Made by a program: the position numbers and the translations under genes. Positions 1 to 8,688 of a DNA stretch of 64,000 nucleotides are shown here, piece after piece. The first letter of the stretch is position 1, and the number at the start of each line of letters is the position of its first letter. The DNA comes from Janthinobacterium violaceinigrum (GTDB lineage: Bacteria > Pseudomonadota > Gammaproteobacteria > Burkholderiales > Burkholderiaceae_D), in the NCBI RefSeq assembly GCF_009208555.1, contig NZ_WFLI01000010.1:62001-126000 (forward strand). Direction: 5' to 3'. The notes under the pieces are model-generated. The model was given only the letters and a program-made list of their open reading frames with translations, did not search any database and had not been told where the DNA came from.

Positions 1-33
1 CTGACCCCAGCTTTAACTTAGGAGAGCACCACG

Positions 34-843
34 ATGAGAGACGACGCCACCCCCGCACAAAACGGCCTGACCCTGGCCGGCACCACCTACCAGTCGCGCC
101 TGCTGGTGGGTACGGGCAAGTACAAGGATTTCGAGGAAACGCGCCTGGCCATCGAGGAGAGCGGCGCCGAGATCGTCACCGTGACGATACGCAGGGTCAA
201 CATCGGCCAGGAAAAGGGCGAGCCCAACCTGCTCGACTTCATCCCGCCGTCGAAATACACGATTCTGCCCAACACAGGCGGCTGCTACAACGCGCGCGAC
301 GCCGTCTACACCTTGCAACTGGCGCGCGAGCTGCTGGGCGGCCACCCGCTGTGCAAGCTGGAAGTGCTGGGCGATGAAAAGACCCTGTTCCCGAACATGC
401 CGGAAACCTTGAAGGCGGCCGGGGAGCTGGTGCGCGACGGCTTCCAGGTGATGGTGTATTGCAGCGACGACCCCATTCAGGCGCGCATGCTGGAAGACCT
501 GGGCTGCATCGCCGTCATGCCGCTGGCGTCACTGATCGGCTCGGGCATGGGCATTCTGAATCCATGGAATTTGTCCCTGATCATCGAGCAAGCCACGGTA
601 CCCGTGCTGGTCGACGCGGGCGTGGGCACGGCGTCGGACGCGGCTATCGCCATGGAGCTGGGCTGCGACGGCATCCTGATGAATACCGCCATCGCGGCGG
701 CGCGCGAACCGATACGCATGGCGCGCGCCATGAAACTGGCAGTGCAGGGCGGGCGCGAGGCTTATCTGGCCGGACGCATGCCCCGGAGAGCGAACGCCAT
801 GAGCGCTTCGCCCTCGTCGCCCATGGCCGGGCTGATCGCCTGA
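34..843 (+). CDS. thiG: Thiazole synthase ThiG
   Basis: This 269-residue cytosolic enzyme builds the thiazole phosphate ring of thiamine from 1-deoxyxylulose 5-phosphate, dehydroglycine and the ThiS thiocarboxylate. The TIM-barrel family is recognised by LLVGTGKY near residue 20, by [14 protein letters not shown] with the likely Schiff-base lysine at K108, by the phosphate-binding [14 protein letters not shown] stretch and by the C-terminal PMAGLI. The length is normal for the family. The start follows an AGGAG ribosome site about 8 bases upstream. The preceding gene lies outside the window; in this group it is often thiS or thiO, but that cannot be seen here. The product is clear. Confidence 0.96.
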   Translation: MRDDATPAQNGLTLAGTTYQSRLLVGTGKYKDFEETRLAIEESGAEIVTVTIRRVNIGQEKGEPNLLDFIPPSKYTILPNTGGCYNARDAVYTLQLARELLGGHPLCKLEVLGDEKTLFPNMPETLKAAGELVRDGFQVMVYCSDDPIQARMLEDLGCIAVMPLASLIGSGMGILNPWNLSLIIEQATVPVLVDAGVGTASDAAIAMELGCDGILMNTAIAAAREPIRMARAMKLAVQGGREAYLAGRMPRRANAMSASPSSPMAGLIA

Positions 844-926
844 GCCGCCGCATTGACCCGTAGTTGCAGCACCGTAGTTGATTATCGTTTCAAGCGTTTA
901 TAAAAACCACAATATCTGGAGATGAC

Positions 927-1937
927 ATGAAACACACACTCGTAGCGGCGGCCATCCTGGCCACATTCTTCGCCGGCAGCGCCAGCGCCCAGTCGTCCGT
1001 CACCGTGTACGGCTTGCTCGACGCGGGCCTCACATCGGAACACGGCGGCGCGGACGGTTCCGTCACCAAGCTGGCCACCGGCGTGCAGTCGGGCAGCCGC
1101 ATCGGCTTCAAGGGCACGGAAGACCTGGGCAACAACCTGAAGGCCAATTTCTTGCTGGAAAATGGTCTCGACCTCGACACGGGTGCCTACCGCCAGGGCG
1201 CCTTGTTCGGACGCAAGGCCTACGTGGGCCTGTCGGGCGGCTTCGGCGCCGTGAATATCGGCTTGCAGCACAACCCGCTGTTCACCGCGCTGGACAATAT
1301 CGACCCGTTCGAGACGGGCATGACGGGCGCCTCGATCAACCTGATGAGCGTGGCCAGCCTGCGCACGAAAAATTCCATCATGTACGAAACGCCGAAGGTG
1401 AACGGCTTGTCGGCTGCCGTCATGTACGGCCTCGGCGAAAAGCCGGACAGCAACACCCTGGGCCGCACCATCGACTTTTCCATCGATTACGCCAACGGCC
1501 CGCTCGTGCTGACCCTGGCCCACGACAACCGCAAGGACACGCCGCTGAACACGGCGAAAGTCACCTTGCTGGGCGGTACCTACGACTTCGGCCCCGCCAA
1601 GCTGCACGCCGCGTATGAAACGGACAAGGACGATGCGGGCACGGATTTCCGCGACTACATGCTGGGCGTGTCGGCGCCCGTGGGCGCGGCGGGCAGCGTG
1701 ATGGCCTCGTACATCCGCAAGGATGACCGCACGAATATGCGCCGCGGCGGGCGCCAGCTGGCCATCGGCTACACCTATGCCTTGTCCAAACGCACGAATC
1801 TGTACACCTCGTACGGCCGCATCAACAACGATGGCGCAGGCACCAATTTCGTCGGCGACGCGTCCAGCGGCGGCAGCGTGCCCTTGCCCGGCCATAACTC
1901 GAGCGCCTTCACGGCCGGCATGCGCCTGAAGTTCTAA
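927..1937 (+). CDS. Gram-negative trimeric porin (OmpC-like)
   Basis: A 336-residue outer-membrane general porin of the Burkholderiales type (Porin_4 family). It begins with a Sec signal peptide ending in GSASA-Q, followed by the family's SSVTVYGLLDAGL first beta-strand, repeated strands with GSRIGFKGTEDLG, and a C-terminal strand ending in phenylalanine (MRLKF), the BAM recognition signal. GGAG lies 6 bases before the start. It stands alone between thiG and the sulfonate genes and is followed by a hairpin terminator. Substrate preference cannot be read from sequence; a link to sulfonate uptake would only be positional. Confidence 0.93.
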   Translation: MKHTLVAAAILATFFAGSASAQSSVTVYGLLDAGLTSEHGGADGSVTKLATGVQSGSRIGFKGTEDLGNNLKANFLLENGLDLDTGAYRQGALFGRKAYVGLSGGFGAVNIGLQHNPLFTALDNIDPFETGMTGASINLMSVASLRTKNSIMYETPKVNGLSAAVMYGLGEKPDSNTLGRTIDFSIDYANGPLVLTLAHDNRKDTPLNTAKVTLLGGTYDFGPAKLHAAYETDKDDAGTDFRDYMLGVSAPVGAAGSVMASYIRKDDRTNMRRGGRQLAIGYTYALSKRTNLYTSYGRINNDGAGTNFVGDASSGGSVPLPGHNSSAFTAGMRLKF

Positions 1938-1959
1938 GGCGCACGGCAGGCGACACCGG

Positions 1960-1998
1960 TGGCGGCTTATCTGTTGCGGATAAGCCGCCATTGTTGTT
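1960..1998 (+). terminator. Hairpin terminator after the porin gene
   Basis: A perfect 12-bp stem (TGGCGGCTTATC at 1960-1971 with its complement at 1979-1990) and a 7-base loop, followed by TTGTTGTTT. The U-run is interrupted, so efficiency may be modest. Confidence 0.6.
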
Positions 1999-2067
1999 TC
2001 AGGAATGGACCTTGCTCACGGATTCCGGATTCAGGAATGAAACAGTCCGAATTTTCGTGAATTTTCA

Positions 2068-2096
2068 TTGACAGCGCATTTCGCAACCGTTAAATT
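2068..2096 (+). promoter_or_regulatory. Sigma70 promoter of the first xsc gene
   Basis: TTGACA at 2068-2073, a 17-base spacer and TAAATT at 2091-2096. The same boxes and spacing recur before the second xsc gene and before tauX. Transcription would start near 2103, leaving a leader of about 60 bases. Confidence 0.72.
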
Positions 2097-2115
2097 GAAC
2101 ACGTATTTCAAATAT

Positions 2116-2132
2116 CGGAACAAAATATACCG
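2116..2132. promoter_or_regulatory. Candidate IclR-family operator before xsc (copy 1)
   Basis: The 17-bp imperfect palindrome CGGAACAAAATATACCG has half-sites CGGAAC and CGGTAT around 5 bp. It lies 20 bp after the -10 box. The identical sequence lies at 14692-14708 before the second xsc, and a variant lies at 16843-16859 before tauX. A downstream position suits repression; assignment to the IclR protein encoded at 13717-14559 is inference. Confidence 0.6.
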
Positions 2133-2163
2133 ATTTTTCATAAAACTGTAAGGAGACTGAGCC

Positions 2164-3978
2164 ATGACCGATTTGTCCGACCAAAAAGCCGCCGCCGCTG
2201 CCGTTCCCGTTGGCCCGCAAAAGATGACGCCTTCCGAAGCGTTCGTGGAAACCCTGGCCGCCAATGGCGTGACCGACATGTTCGGCATCATGGGCTCGGC
2301 CTTCATGGACCCGATGGACATCTTTGCCCCGGCCGGCATCCGCCTGATCCCTGTCGTGCACGAGCAGGGCGCGGGCCACATGGCCGACGGCTATGCCCGC
2401 GTCTCGGGCCGCCATGGCGTGGTCATCGGCCAGAACGGTCCCGGCATCAGCAATTGCGTGACCGCCATCGCTGCCGCCTACTGGGCGCACACTCCCGTCG
2501 TCATCATCACGCCGGAAACGGGCACGATGAGCATGGGCCTGGGCGGCTTCCAGGAAGCGAACCAGCTGCCCATGTTCGAGGAATTTACGAAATACCAGGG
2601 CCACGTGACCAATCCCGCCCGCATGGCGGAATTCACGGGCCGCTGTTTTGACCGCGCCATGTCGGAGATGGGGCCGACGCAGCTGAACATCCCGCGCGAC
2701 TATTTCTATGGCGAAATCAAGGCCGAGATCCCGAAACCGAACCGCCTGGACCGCGGCGCGGGTGGCGAACAAAGCCTCGACGATGCGGCCGAGCTGCTGG
2801 CGCAAGCCAAGTTCCCTGTGATCATCTCGGGCGGCGGCGTCGTCATGGGCGAAGCCATCGAGGAATGCAAGGCGCTGGCCGAGCGCCTCGGTGCGCCCGT
2901 CGTCAACAGCTATCTGCACAACGACTCCTTCCCCGCCAGCCACCCGCTGTGGTGCGGCCCGCTCGGCTACCAAGGATCGAAGGCGGCGATGAAACTGATC
3001 GCCCAGGCCGACGTCGTCGTGGCCCTCGGTTCGCGCCTGGGACCGTTCGGCACCCTGCCGCAGCACGGCATGGATTACTGGCCGAAAAACGCGAAGATCA
3101 TCCAGATCGATGCGGACAACAAGATGCTGGGCCTGGTGAAAAAGATTTCGGTGGGCATCTGCGGCGACGCCAAGGCGGCGGCCAAGGCCATCCTGTCCCG
3201 CCTGGACGGCAAGAAGCTCGATTGCGACGCCACGCGCGAAGACCGCTATGCCACCGTGCAGGCCGAGAAGGCCGCGTGGGAAGAGGAATTGACGAACTGG
3301 ACGCACGAAAAAGATGCGTACAGCCTGGACATGATCGAGGAACAGAAGAAAGAGCCGGGCAATTACCTGCATCCGCGCCAGGTCTTGCGCGAACTGGAAA
3401 AAGCCATGCCGGAGGACGTGATGGTGTCGACGGACATCGGCAACATCAACTCGGTGGCCAACAGCTACCTGCGCTTTGAAAAGCCGCGCAGCTTCTTTGC
3501 GGCGATGAGCTTTGGCAACTGCGGCTATGCCTTCCCGACCATCATCGGCGCGAAAGTGGCCGCACCGCACCGTCCGGCCGTGTCGTATGCGGGCGACGGC
3601 GCCTGGGGCATGAGCTTGATGGAAACGATGACCTGCGTGCGCCACAACATTCCTGTCACGGCCGTGGTGTTCCACAACCGCCAGTGGGGCGCGGAAAAGA
3701 AAAACCAGGTGGATTTCTACAACCGCCGCTTCGTCGCCGGAGAACTGGACAACCAGAGCTTTGCGGAAATCGCGCGGGCCATGGGCGCCGAAGGCATCAC
3801 GGTCGACAAGCTGGAAGACGTGGGCCCGGCCCTGAAGAAGGCGATCGACATGCAGATGAATGAAGGCAAGACGACCATCATTGAAATCATGTGCACGCGC
3901 GAGCTGGGCGACCCGTTCCGCCGCGATGCGCTGAGCAAGCCGATCCGTCACCTGGATAAATATAAAGACTACGTCTGA
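2164..3978 (+). CDS. xsc: Sulfoacetaldehyde acetyltransferase Xsc, copy 1
   Basis: A 604-residue thiamine-diphosphate enzyme that converts sulfoacetaldehyde and phosphate to acetyl phosphate and sulfite, the C-S bond-breaking step of taurine catabolism. It has the three ThDP-enzyme domains: N-terminal PYR domain with VVHEQGAGHMADGYAR (catalytic glutamate), central domain, and C-terminal PP domain with the metal-binding GDGAWGMS and NRQWGAEKKNQ. AAGGAG precedes the start. Beyond the first 20 or so residues it differs from the second copy (14758-16584) by one visible substitution, Asp for Glu in the ATRE-D/E-RYATV segment, although many codons differ synonymously. It has its own promoter and probable operator. 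Confidence 0.96.
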   Translation: MTDLSDQKAAAAAVPVGPQKMTPSEAFVETLAANGVTDMFGIMGSAFMDPMDIFAPAGIRLIPVVHEQGAGHMADGYARVSGRHGVVIGQNGPGISNCVTAIAAAYWAHTPVVIITPETGTMSMGLGGFQEANQLPMFEEFTKYQGHVTNPARMAEFTGRCFDRAMSEMGPTQLNIPRDYFYGEIKAEIPKPNRLDRGAGGEQSLDDAAELLAQAKFPVIISGGGVVMGEAIEECKALAERLGAPVVNSYLHNDSFPASHPLWCGPLGYQGSKAAMKLIAQADVVVALGSRLGPFGTLPQHGMDYWPKNAKIIQIDADNKMLGLVKKISVGICGDAKAAAKAILSRLDGKKLDCDATREDRYATVQAEKAAWEEELTNWTHEKDAYSLDMIEEQKKEPGNYLHPRQVLRELEKAMPEDVMVSTDIGNINSVANSYLRFEKPRSFFAAMSFGNCGYAFPTIIGAKVAAPHRPAVSYAGDGAWGMSLMETMTCVRHNIPVTAVVFHNRQWGAEKKNQVDFYNRRFVAGELDNQSFAEIARAMGAEGITVDKLEDVGPALKKAIDMQMNEGKTTIIEIMCTRELGDPFRRDALSKPIRHLDKYKDYV

Positions 3979-3990
3979 TTTGCTGGTGTT

Positions 3991-4082
3991 GTTGGATTAC
4001 GCCCTCTGGGCTAATCCAACCTACCCAACCTACGCGACTGTGTAGGTCGGATTAGCCGGGCCTCGGCCCGGCGTAATCCGAC
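3991..4082. repeat. Pair of REP-like palindromes
   Basis: Two related inverted repeats. The first, at 3991-4020, pairs GTTGGATTA with TAATCCAAC around GCCC-tct-GGGC. The second, at about 4041-4082, pairs GTCGGATTA with TAATCCGAC around an extended GC stem. The cores GGATTA and TAATCC are shared. This looks like a dispersed intergenic palindrome (REP type) rather than a gene-specific site. Confidence 0.65.
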
Positions 4083-4108
4083 ACCACCCTGACCGATCCT
4101 TGTATGAC

Positions 4109-4130
4109 CCCGGCAATCGCGCCGGGTTTT
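4109..4130 (+). terminator. Short GC hairpin with U-run between xsc and pta
   Basis: CCCGGC (4109-4114) pairs with GCCGGG (4121-4126) around 6 bases and is followed by TTTT. It is the first of two terminator-like hairpins in the xsc-pta gap. Confidence 0.45.
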
Positions 4131-4135
4131 ATGTG

Positions 4136-4176
4136 CCGGAACCATGTTTCATGCTTCCATGGTTCCGGTACTTTTT
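4136..4176 (+). terminator. Strong hairpin with U-run just upstream of pta
   Basis: CCGGAACCATG (4136-4146) pairs perfectly with CATGGTTCCGG (4158-4168) around an 11-base loop and is followed by TACTTTTTT. It ends about 18 bases before the pta start, so it can end xsc transcription, act as an attenuator in a pta leader, or both. No clear pta promoter is visible after it. Confidence 0.65.
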
Positions 4177-4194
4177 TACCGAATTGGAGTTCCC

Positions 4195-5196
4195 ATGAAA
4201 GCCCTGCACCGCATCATCGCCCAGGCCCGCGCCGTGCCGAAACATATCGTGTTGTGCGAGGGCGACGATGCGCGCGTGCTGCAGGCGGCCGCGCGCGCCG
4301 CTGCCGACGGCCTGGCGCATGTCACCATCGTGGGCAAGCCGGCCGCCATCTTCGCGCTGGCGCGCGAACATGCGCTGGATCTCGATGCCGTGCGCCTGGT
4401 CGACCCGGCAACTTCCGATGAATCGGAGCACTATGCCCAGCAGTTGTTCGTGCTGCGCCAAGCCAAGGGCATGACGGTGGAACAGGCGCGCATCGCCGTG
4501 CAAGCCCCCCTGTGCTACGCCAACCTGATGGTGCGCCTGGGCGACGCGGACGGCTGCGTGGCGGGGGCCGTGCACACGACGGCCGACGTGGTGCGCAGCG
4601 CCATCCAGATCATCGGCGTCGATCCCGCCTTCAAGCTGGTATCCAGCTTTTTCCTGATGATGCTGTGCGAACCTTTCCACAGCCTCAAGGGCGGTTTCAT
4701 CTTTTCCGACTGCGCCCTCGTGGTCGACCCGAAGGCCGAGGAGCTGGCCGACATCGCCATGGCCGCCGCCGACAGCGCGCAAGCCTTGCTGATGGAAGAG
4801 CCGCGCGTGGCCATGCTGTCGTTTTCCACCAGCGGCAGCGCCCACCATGCGGCCGTCGACAAGGTGCATGCGGCCACGGACCGGGTCAAGGCCCAGCGTC
4901 CGCTGCTGGCCATCGATGGCGACGTGCAGCTCGATGCGGCCATCGTGGCCGAGATTTCGCAGAGAAAAGTCAAGGATTCCGTCGTCAACGGCCGCGCCAA
5001 TGTGCTGGTATTTCCGAACCTGGACGCGGGCAATATCGGCTATAAACTGGCCGAGCGCATGGGCGGCGCCGTCGCCATCGGTCCCTTGCTGCAAGGCTTG
5101 AACAAGCCGGCCAACGACTTGTCGCGCGGCTGCAGCGCCGACGACGTGTATAACGTGATTGCCGTCACGGCCGTGCAGGCCCAGGGTGGGCGCTGA
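4195..5196 (+). CDS. pta: Phosphate acetyltransferase Pta
   Basis: A 333-residue short-form phosphotransacetylase (PTA/PTB family) that turns the acetyl phosphate made by Xsc into acetyl-CoA. Family landmarks are VLCEGDDARVLQAA near the N-terminus and, in the C-terminal half, MLSFSTSGSAHH, KVKDSVVNGRANVLVFPNLDAGNIGYKL and GPLLQGLNKPANDLSRGCS. The ATG at 4195 is preferred: TTGGAG lies 6 bases upstream, and a 17-codon in-frame extension from 4144 would run through the terminator-like hairpin. It directly follows xsc, as in known taurine clusters, and is probably coupled to the exporter gene that overlaps its stop. Confidence 0.93.
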   Translation: MKALHRIIAQARAVPKHIVLCEGDDARVLQAAARAAADGLAHVTIVGKPAAIFALAREHALDLDAVRLVDPATSDESEHYAQQLFVLRQAKGMTVEQARIAVQAPLCYANLMVRLGDADGCVAGAVHTTADVVRSAIQIIGVDPAFKLVSSFFLMMLCEPFHSLKGGFIFSDCALVVDPKAEELADIAMAAADSAQALLMEEPRVAMLSFSTSGSAHHAAVDKVHAATDRVKAQRPLLAIDGDVQLDAAIVAEISQRKVKDSVVNGRANVLVFPNLDAGNIGYKLAERMGGAVAIGPLLQGLNKPANDLSRGCSADDVYNVIAVTAVQAQGGR

Positions 5197-5959
5197 GTTG
5201 TTCAGCCTACCTGTGCTGGCGCTGCTGGGGGTGGTGGCAGCAGGCACGTATTTCCAGACCGTCACGGGTTTTGGATTGGGCATGATCGTCATGGGCGTGG
5301 CCAGCGGACTGGGCCTGGCGCCCGTGCCTGCGCTGGCGGCCCTCGTCAGTTTGCTGTCCCTGGCCAATTGCCTGGTGGCCTTGCCGGGCGCCTTGCACCA
5401 CCTGGACTGGCGCGCCATCCGCGCAGCCAGCATCGGCTTGCTGCCGGCCATGGCGGCCGGCGTCTTGCTATTGGGATATCTGGACCAGGCGTATGCACCT
5501 GTGCTGAAACTCTTGCTGGGCGCGGCCATCGTGTATGGCGGCGTCAGCATTTTGCTGCAGGCGCCGCCGGGGCCGGGCGCGGCCGACAAGCGCAGTTTCT
5601 TCATCAGCGGCGTGTGCGGCGGCCTGTTTTCCGGCCTGTTCTCGCTGGCGGGACCGCCGCTCGTGTACCAGTTTTATCGCCAGGAAATGAGTTTGACAAC
5701 CATCCGCTACAGCCTGATCTTCCTGTTCGCCATCAGCGCGGGCGGACGCTCGCTGATGGCAGCCAGCCAGGGCCAGCTCGATGGGAAAGTCTTGCTGCTG
5801 TGCGTGCTGGCCCTGCCTGTCGGCGTGCTGGCCACCATGGCCGGCAAGCGCTATCCGCCGCCGATCGCCCAGCGCGGCATGCGCCGCATCGCGTTTGCCG
5901 TGCTGACCGCCATCGGCCTCTCGCTGATGGCGGCGGCCGTGCCGCAGCTGCTGGCCTAG
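5186..5959 (+). CDS. tauE: TauE/SafE-family sulfite exporter
   Basis: A membrane protein of about 257 residues with roughly eight hydrophobic segments and the TauE/SafE signatures TVTGFGLGMIVMG near the N-terminus and GVCGGLFSGLFSLAGPPLVYQF near residue 140. The family exports sulfite or related anions, and the position after xsc-pta fits removal of sulfite released by Xsc. The start is uncertain. GTG at 5186 overlaps the pta stop by 11 bases; TTG at 5198 and ATG at 5159 are alternatives, but the ATG would add 9 residues read from inside pta. It converges on the RtcB gene with a 4-bp overlap of the stop codons. Confidence 0.87.
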   Translation: MGAELFSLPVLALLGVVAAGTYFQTVTGFGLGMIVMGVASGLGLAPVPALAALVSLLSLANCLVALPGALHHLDWRAIRAASIGLLPAMAAGVLLLGYLDQAYAPVLKLLLGAAIVYGGVSILLQAPPGPGAADKRSFFISGVCGGLFSGLFSLAGPPLVYQFYRQEMSLTTIRYSLIFLFAISAGGRSLMAASQGQLDGKVLLLCVLALPVGVLATMAGKRYPPPIAQRGMRRIAFAVLTAIGLSLMAAAVPQLLA

Positions 5960-7353
5960 GCCTTGAACGTCAATAAAGGTTTCAGTCGGGCCACCGATTG
6001 CAGCAAGCCCGCTTCCTCCTGCGCGGCGATGACGGGACCGATCTTTTTATAGGCCATCGGCGCTTCCTCGACGCGGCGTTCCTCGCGCAAAGTCACGCAC
6101 TGGAACGCCATCTCGTCGCCGCCCACCGTGGGCCGCATGGCGCGCATGGCTTGGCGGCGGATGCTGCGCCCCGCGCCATGCGAACACGACCACAGCCAGT
6201 CGGGATTGCCCATGCCCGTGGCCACATAGGAATAATCGCCCATGGAGCCGGGGATCAGCGCCAGGTCGCCCGCGCGCGCCGGCGTGGCGCCCTTGCGGTG
6301 GATGTTCATGCCGTGCTCGCGCAGGATGACGTTGTGCGGCACGTCCACCACCAGGCGCGAGCTGTCGTGCGCATACACCTGCGACAGGCTGTCGCGTACC
6401 AGCTCGGCCAATACCATGCGGTTGACCCAGGCATAGCGCGACGCCACGCCCATGGCGTCCATGTACTCGCCGGCCAGTTCGCCCGTCAAGCCGTACAGGC
6501 CCGATTGCGGGTGGCGCAGGCCTTTCGGCCACGCCTCTCTGGCGCGGTCCATCCAGCGGCTGCCCACAAAAAAGCCCACGTCGCGGCTGCCGCTGTGGAT
6601 CATGACGACCACTTCGCCCGGCACCAGCCCGTGCCGGTACGCGGCATGGCGGTCCATGACGGCATCGACCACCTGGATTTCCACGAAATGGTTGCCCGAT
6701 CCCGTGATGCCCAGGCTGGGGTCGCGTATCACTTCGCGCGTGCCCACCAGCGCTTCGGGCGCATGGCGCAGGCCGCCGCCCAGTTCGCGCAGGGCGATGC
6801 AATCGTCGAGCTCGCGCAGCAAGCGCGCCTTGTCGACGCGGGGCCACAAGCCCTCATTGTGCAGGCTGTCGATGAACGCTTCCGGCCCCACGTCGAACAG
6901 GGCGGCAAACGCTTTCGAGCGCAGCGGCACGTTGCGGCCGTCTTCCAGCAGCACGTGCTTGAGCTTGCCGAGCAGCTGCGGCTTGCGCGCCTCGAACTGC
7001 GCCAGGCTCAAGCCCGTCGTGATCAGGCGCATGCCGCAGGCGATGTCCGTGCCGGGGATGGCGGGAATCACCATGTCGGCACTGGTGGCAACGATGCTGC
7101 CCACGGGCGCAATGCTGCCCGGATGGAAGTCGGGCGTGGCGCAGGCCTTGCACACATGGCCATCCTGGCCAGGCACGGCAACGACGGCAAATTCCATTAG
7201 CTGGCGCACGGCTTTTTCCTCGAGTGGAAAGTTGTGGGGCAACAGTACGGACGCCTGGGCGTGCGGATTGCTGAGTGTATAAATACCGTCGGCATAGGCG
7301 ACAGCGATGCCCTGGCGGCGCAGGGCTTTTTGTAATCTGGATAGGGGAAACAC
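5956..7353 (-). CDS. rtcB: RtcB-family RNA ligase
   Basis: A 465-residue RtcB-family protein. RtcB joins 2',3'-cyclic-phosphate or 3'-phosphate RNA ends to 5'-OH ends using GTP and Mn2+. Metal and guanylylation motifs are visible: GTDIACGM (metal-binding Cys), GSGNHFVEIQ, MIHSGSRDVG, IPGSMGDYSY and WSCSHGAGR, with the likely guanylylated histidine at H392. The GTG start at 7353 is chosen because GGAG lies 7 bases upstream; an extension to 7503 has no such site and lacks family features. It is transcribed away from the RNA ligase and HD-kinase genes, giving a divergent RNA-repair locus. No archease or RtcA gene is seen here. Confidence 0.9.
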   Translation of the reverse strand: MFPLSRLQKALRRQGIAVAYADGIYTLSNPHAQASVLLPHNFPLEEKAVRQLMEFAVVAVPGQDGHVCKACATPDFHPGSIAPVGSIVATSADMVIPAIPGTDIACGMRLITTGLSLAQFEARKPQLLGKLKHVLLEDGRNVPLRSKAFAALFDVGPEAFIDSLHNEGLWPRVDKARLLRELDDCIALRELGGGLRHAPEALVGTREVIRDPSLGITGSGNHFVEIQVVDAVMDRHAAYRHGLVPGEVVVMIHSGSRDVGFFVGSRWMDRAREAWPKGLRHPQSGLYGLTGELAGEYMDAMGVASRYAWVNRMVLAELVRDSLSQVYAHDSSRLVVDVPHNVILREHGMNIHRKGATPARAGDLALIPGSMGDYSYVATGMGNPDWLWSCSHGAGRSIRRQAMRAMRPTVGGDEMAFQCVTLREERRVEEAPMAYKKIGPVIAAQEEAGLLQSVARLKPLLTFKA

Positions 7354-7800
7354 GATTCTGCTCCGGAAATAACGAATGCACGGCCTTTTTGCAAGGGCCA
7401 TGTTTGTTTTCCACGCAGCAGCGACAGGAAGTGCCGCCAGCTTAGCAAATTTTGTGCGGATTGCAAAGCGGCCGGCCCCGACAGTGCGTACGAGGGGGCG
7501 CACGATACGGATCAGCCACTTGCAAAATAATCAAACAGCCTTTATATTCGCGGTTCTTTCTCGAACCTCTTCCTTATTGGAGCCAAAAGTGCCTCGCTTC
7601 TTCGCCATCACCTGCTAACGCTGACGAAATGCTCTCTGCAGCATCGTTCGGCGCGTTGACGCCCCCGATTGCTGCGGCACTGTTTTTGCTCCTTCCGCAC
7701 ACGTATCCAGGACCACCGTCCTGATCGTCCACGCCCGAACACGTCGTCAGCACCCCTGACCCTGTATGGACACGCCCCGGTGAACGCGGCGTGGGACGCT
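7354..7800. other. Divergent intergenic region of the RNA-repair locus
   Basis: 447 bases without a convincing gene. It holds the ribosome site of rtcB on the minus strand, a sigma70-type promoter reading right (7520-7548) and about 250 bases of leader before the RNA ligase. An in-frame TTG at 7669 could extend the ligase by 44 residues, but that stretch resembles no ligase N-terminus. Confidence 0.5.
7520..7548 (+). promoter_or_regulatory. Candidate sigma70 promoter of the RNA ligase/HD-kinase operon
   Basis: TTGCAA at 7520-7525, a 17-base spacer and TATATT at 7543-7548, in a locally AT-rich patch upstream of the ligase gene. Confidence 0.5.
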
Positions 7801-8688
7801 ATGTTTTTACAATCTTTGCCCTTATTTAAATACCCGCGCACGCCGCACCTGGAAGGCTCGCGCCTGCAGGACGGCGACGACGGCTCGGACCAGATGCCCC
7901 TGAAAAAGCTGGCCGGCCAGTACGTCGTCATCGAGGAAAAAATCGATGGCGCCAACTCCGCCGTGTCGTTCAGCGATGCGGGCGAGGTGCTGCTGCAGTC
8001 GCGCGGCCACTACCTGGCGGGCGGCGGCAGCGAACGCCAGTTCAACCTGTTGAAACCGTGGGCGCATGCGCACGAACACGCCTTGCTGGGCTTGCTGGAA
8101 GACCAGTATGTGCTGTTTGGCGAATGGGCCTACAGCAAGCACTCCGTGTTTTACGACCGCTTGCCCCATTACTTCAACGAGTTCGACGTGTATTGCCGCC
8201 GCAGCCAGATGTTTTTGTCCACGGCGCGCCGCCACGCCATGCTGGCCGGTTCGCCCGTGCTGTCCGTGCCCGTGCTGTATGCGGGCGCCATGCCCGCGTC
8301 GCCGAAACAGCTATGGCAGCTGCTGCGCCATTCGCTGGCCAAGTCCCGCTTGTGGCGCGACGCTTTCGAAGGCGTGGTGGCGCGCGAGCGCCTGCCGCTG
8401 GACCTGTGCTGGAAACAGACGGACAAGTCCGACCACGCGGAAGGCTTGTACCTGAAAGTGGAAGACGACGAGCAGGTGCTGGCCCGCTACAAGCTGGTGC
8501 GGCACGACTTTACGCAAACCATCCTCGACAGCGGCTCGCACCACAGCACGCGGCCATTGATCCCGAATCTGCTGGCCGAGGGCGTCGACCTGTATGCGCC
8601 GCAGCCGCTGGTCACATGGGAGAGCCTGGGCCTGCATACCTGCCGCTCGTTCGACGAGCTGGCAGCATTTTCAAGGAGTACAAAATGA
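7801..8688 (+). CDS. ATP-dependent RNA ligase family protein
   Basis: A 295-residue member of the covalent nucleotidyltransferase RNA ligases (RNA_ligase family, T4 Rnl2-like core). Motif I, EEKIDGAN, supplies the predicted adenylated lysine K47. The later motifs FGEW near residue 110, EGVVAR and the terminal YLKVEDDE/ARYKLVR correspond to motifs IIIa, IV and V. Such enzymes seal 3'-OH and 5'-phosphate RNA ends. The ATG at 7801 has only a weak ribosome site but places motif I at a normal distance. The stop overlaps the next gene's start (ATGA), so ligase and end-healing kinase are translationally coupled. The native RNA substrate cannot be told from sequence. Confidence 0.87.
   Translation: MFLQSLPLFKYPRTPHLEGSRLQDGDDGSDQMPLKKLAGQYVVIEEKIDGANSAVSFSDAGEVLLQSRGHYLAGGGSERQFNLLKPWAHAHEHALLGLLEDQYVLFGEWAYSKHSVFYDRLPHYFNEFDVYCRRSQMFLSTARRHAMLAGSPVLSVPVLYAGAMPASPKQLWQLLRHSLAKSRLWRDAFEGVVARERLPLDLCWKQTDKSDHAEGLYLKVEDDEQVLARYKLVRHDFTQTILDSGSHHSTRPLIPNLLAEGVDLYAPQPLVTWESLGLHTCRSFDELAAFSRSTK

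Noticed and set aside
2065..3951. Long open frame of 628 codons antisense to the first xsc
   Set aside because: It mirrors the real gene, is rich in His, Arg, Ala and Val as expected from GC-rich codon shadows, and has no ribosome site or family motif. The same shadow appears antisense to the second xsc at 14713-16704.
7440..7470. Possible sigma54 promoter for rtcB on the minus strand
   Set aside because: CCGCAC-N5-TTGCT resembles TGGCAC-N5-TTGCT, but the nearly invariant first G of the -24 GG is missing and no RtcR gene is seen.
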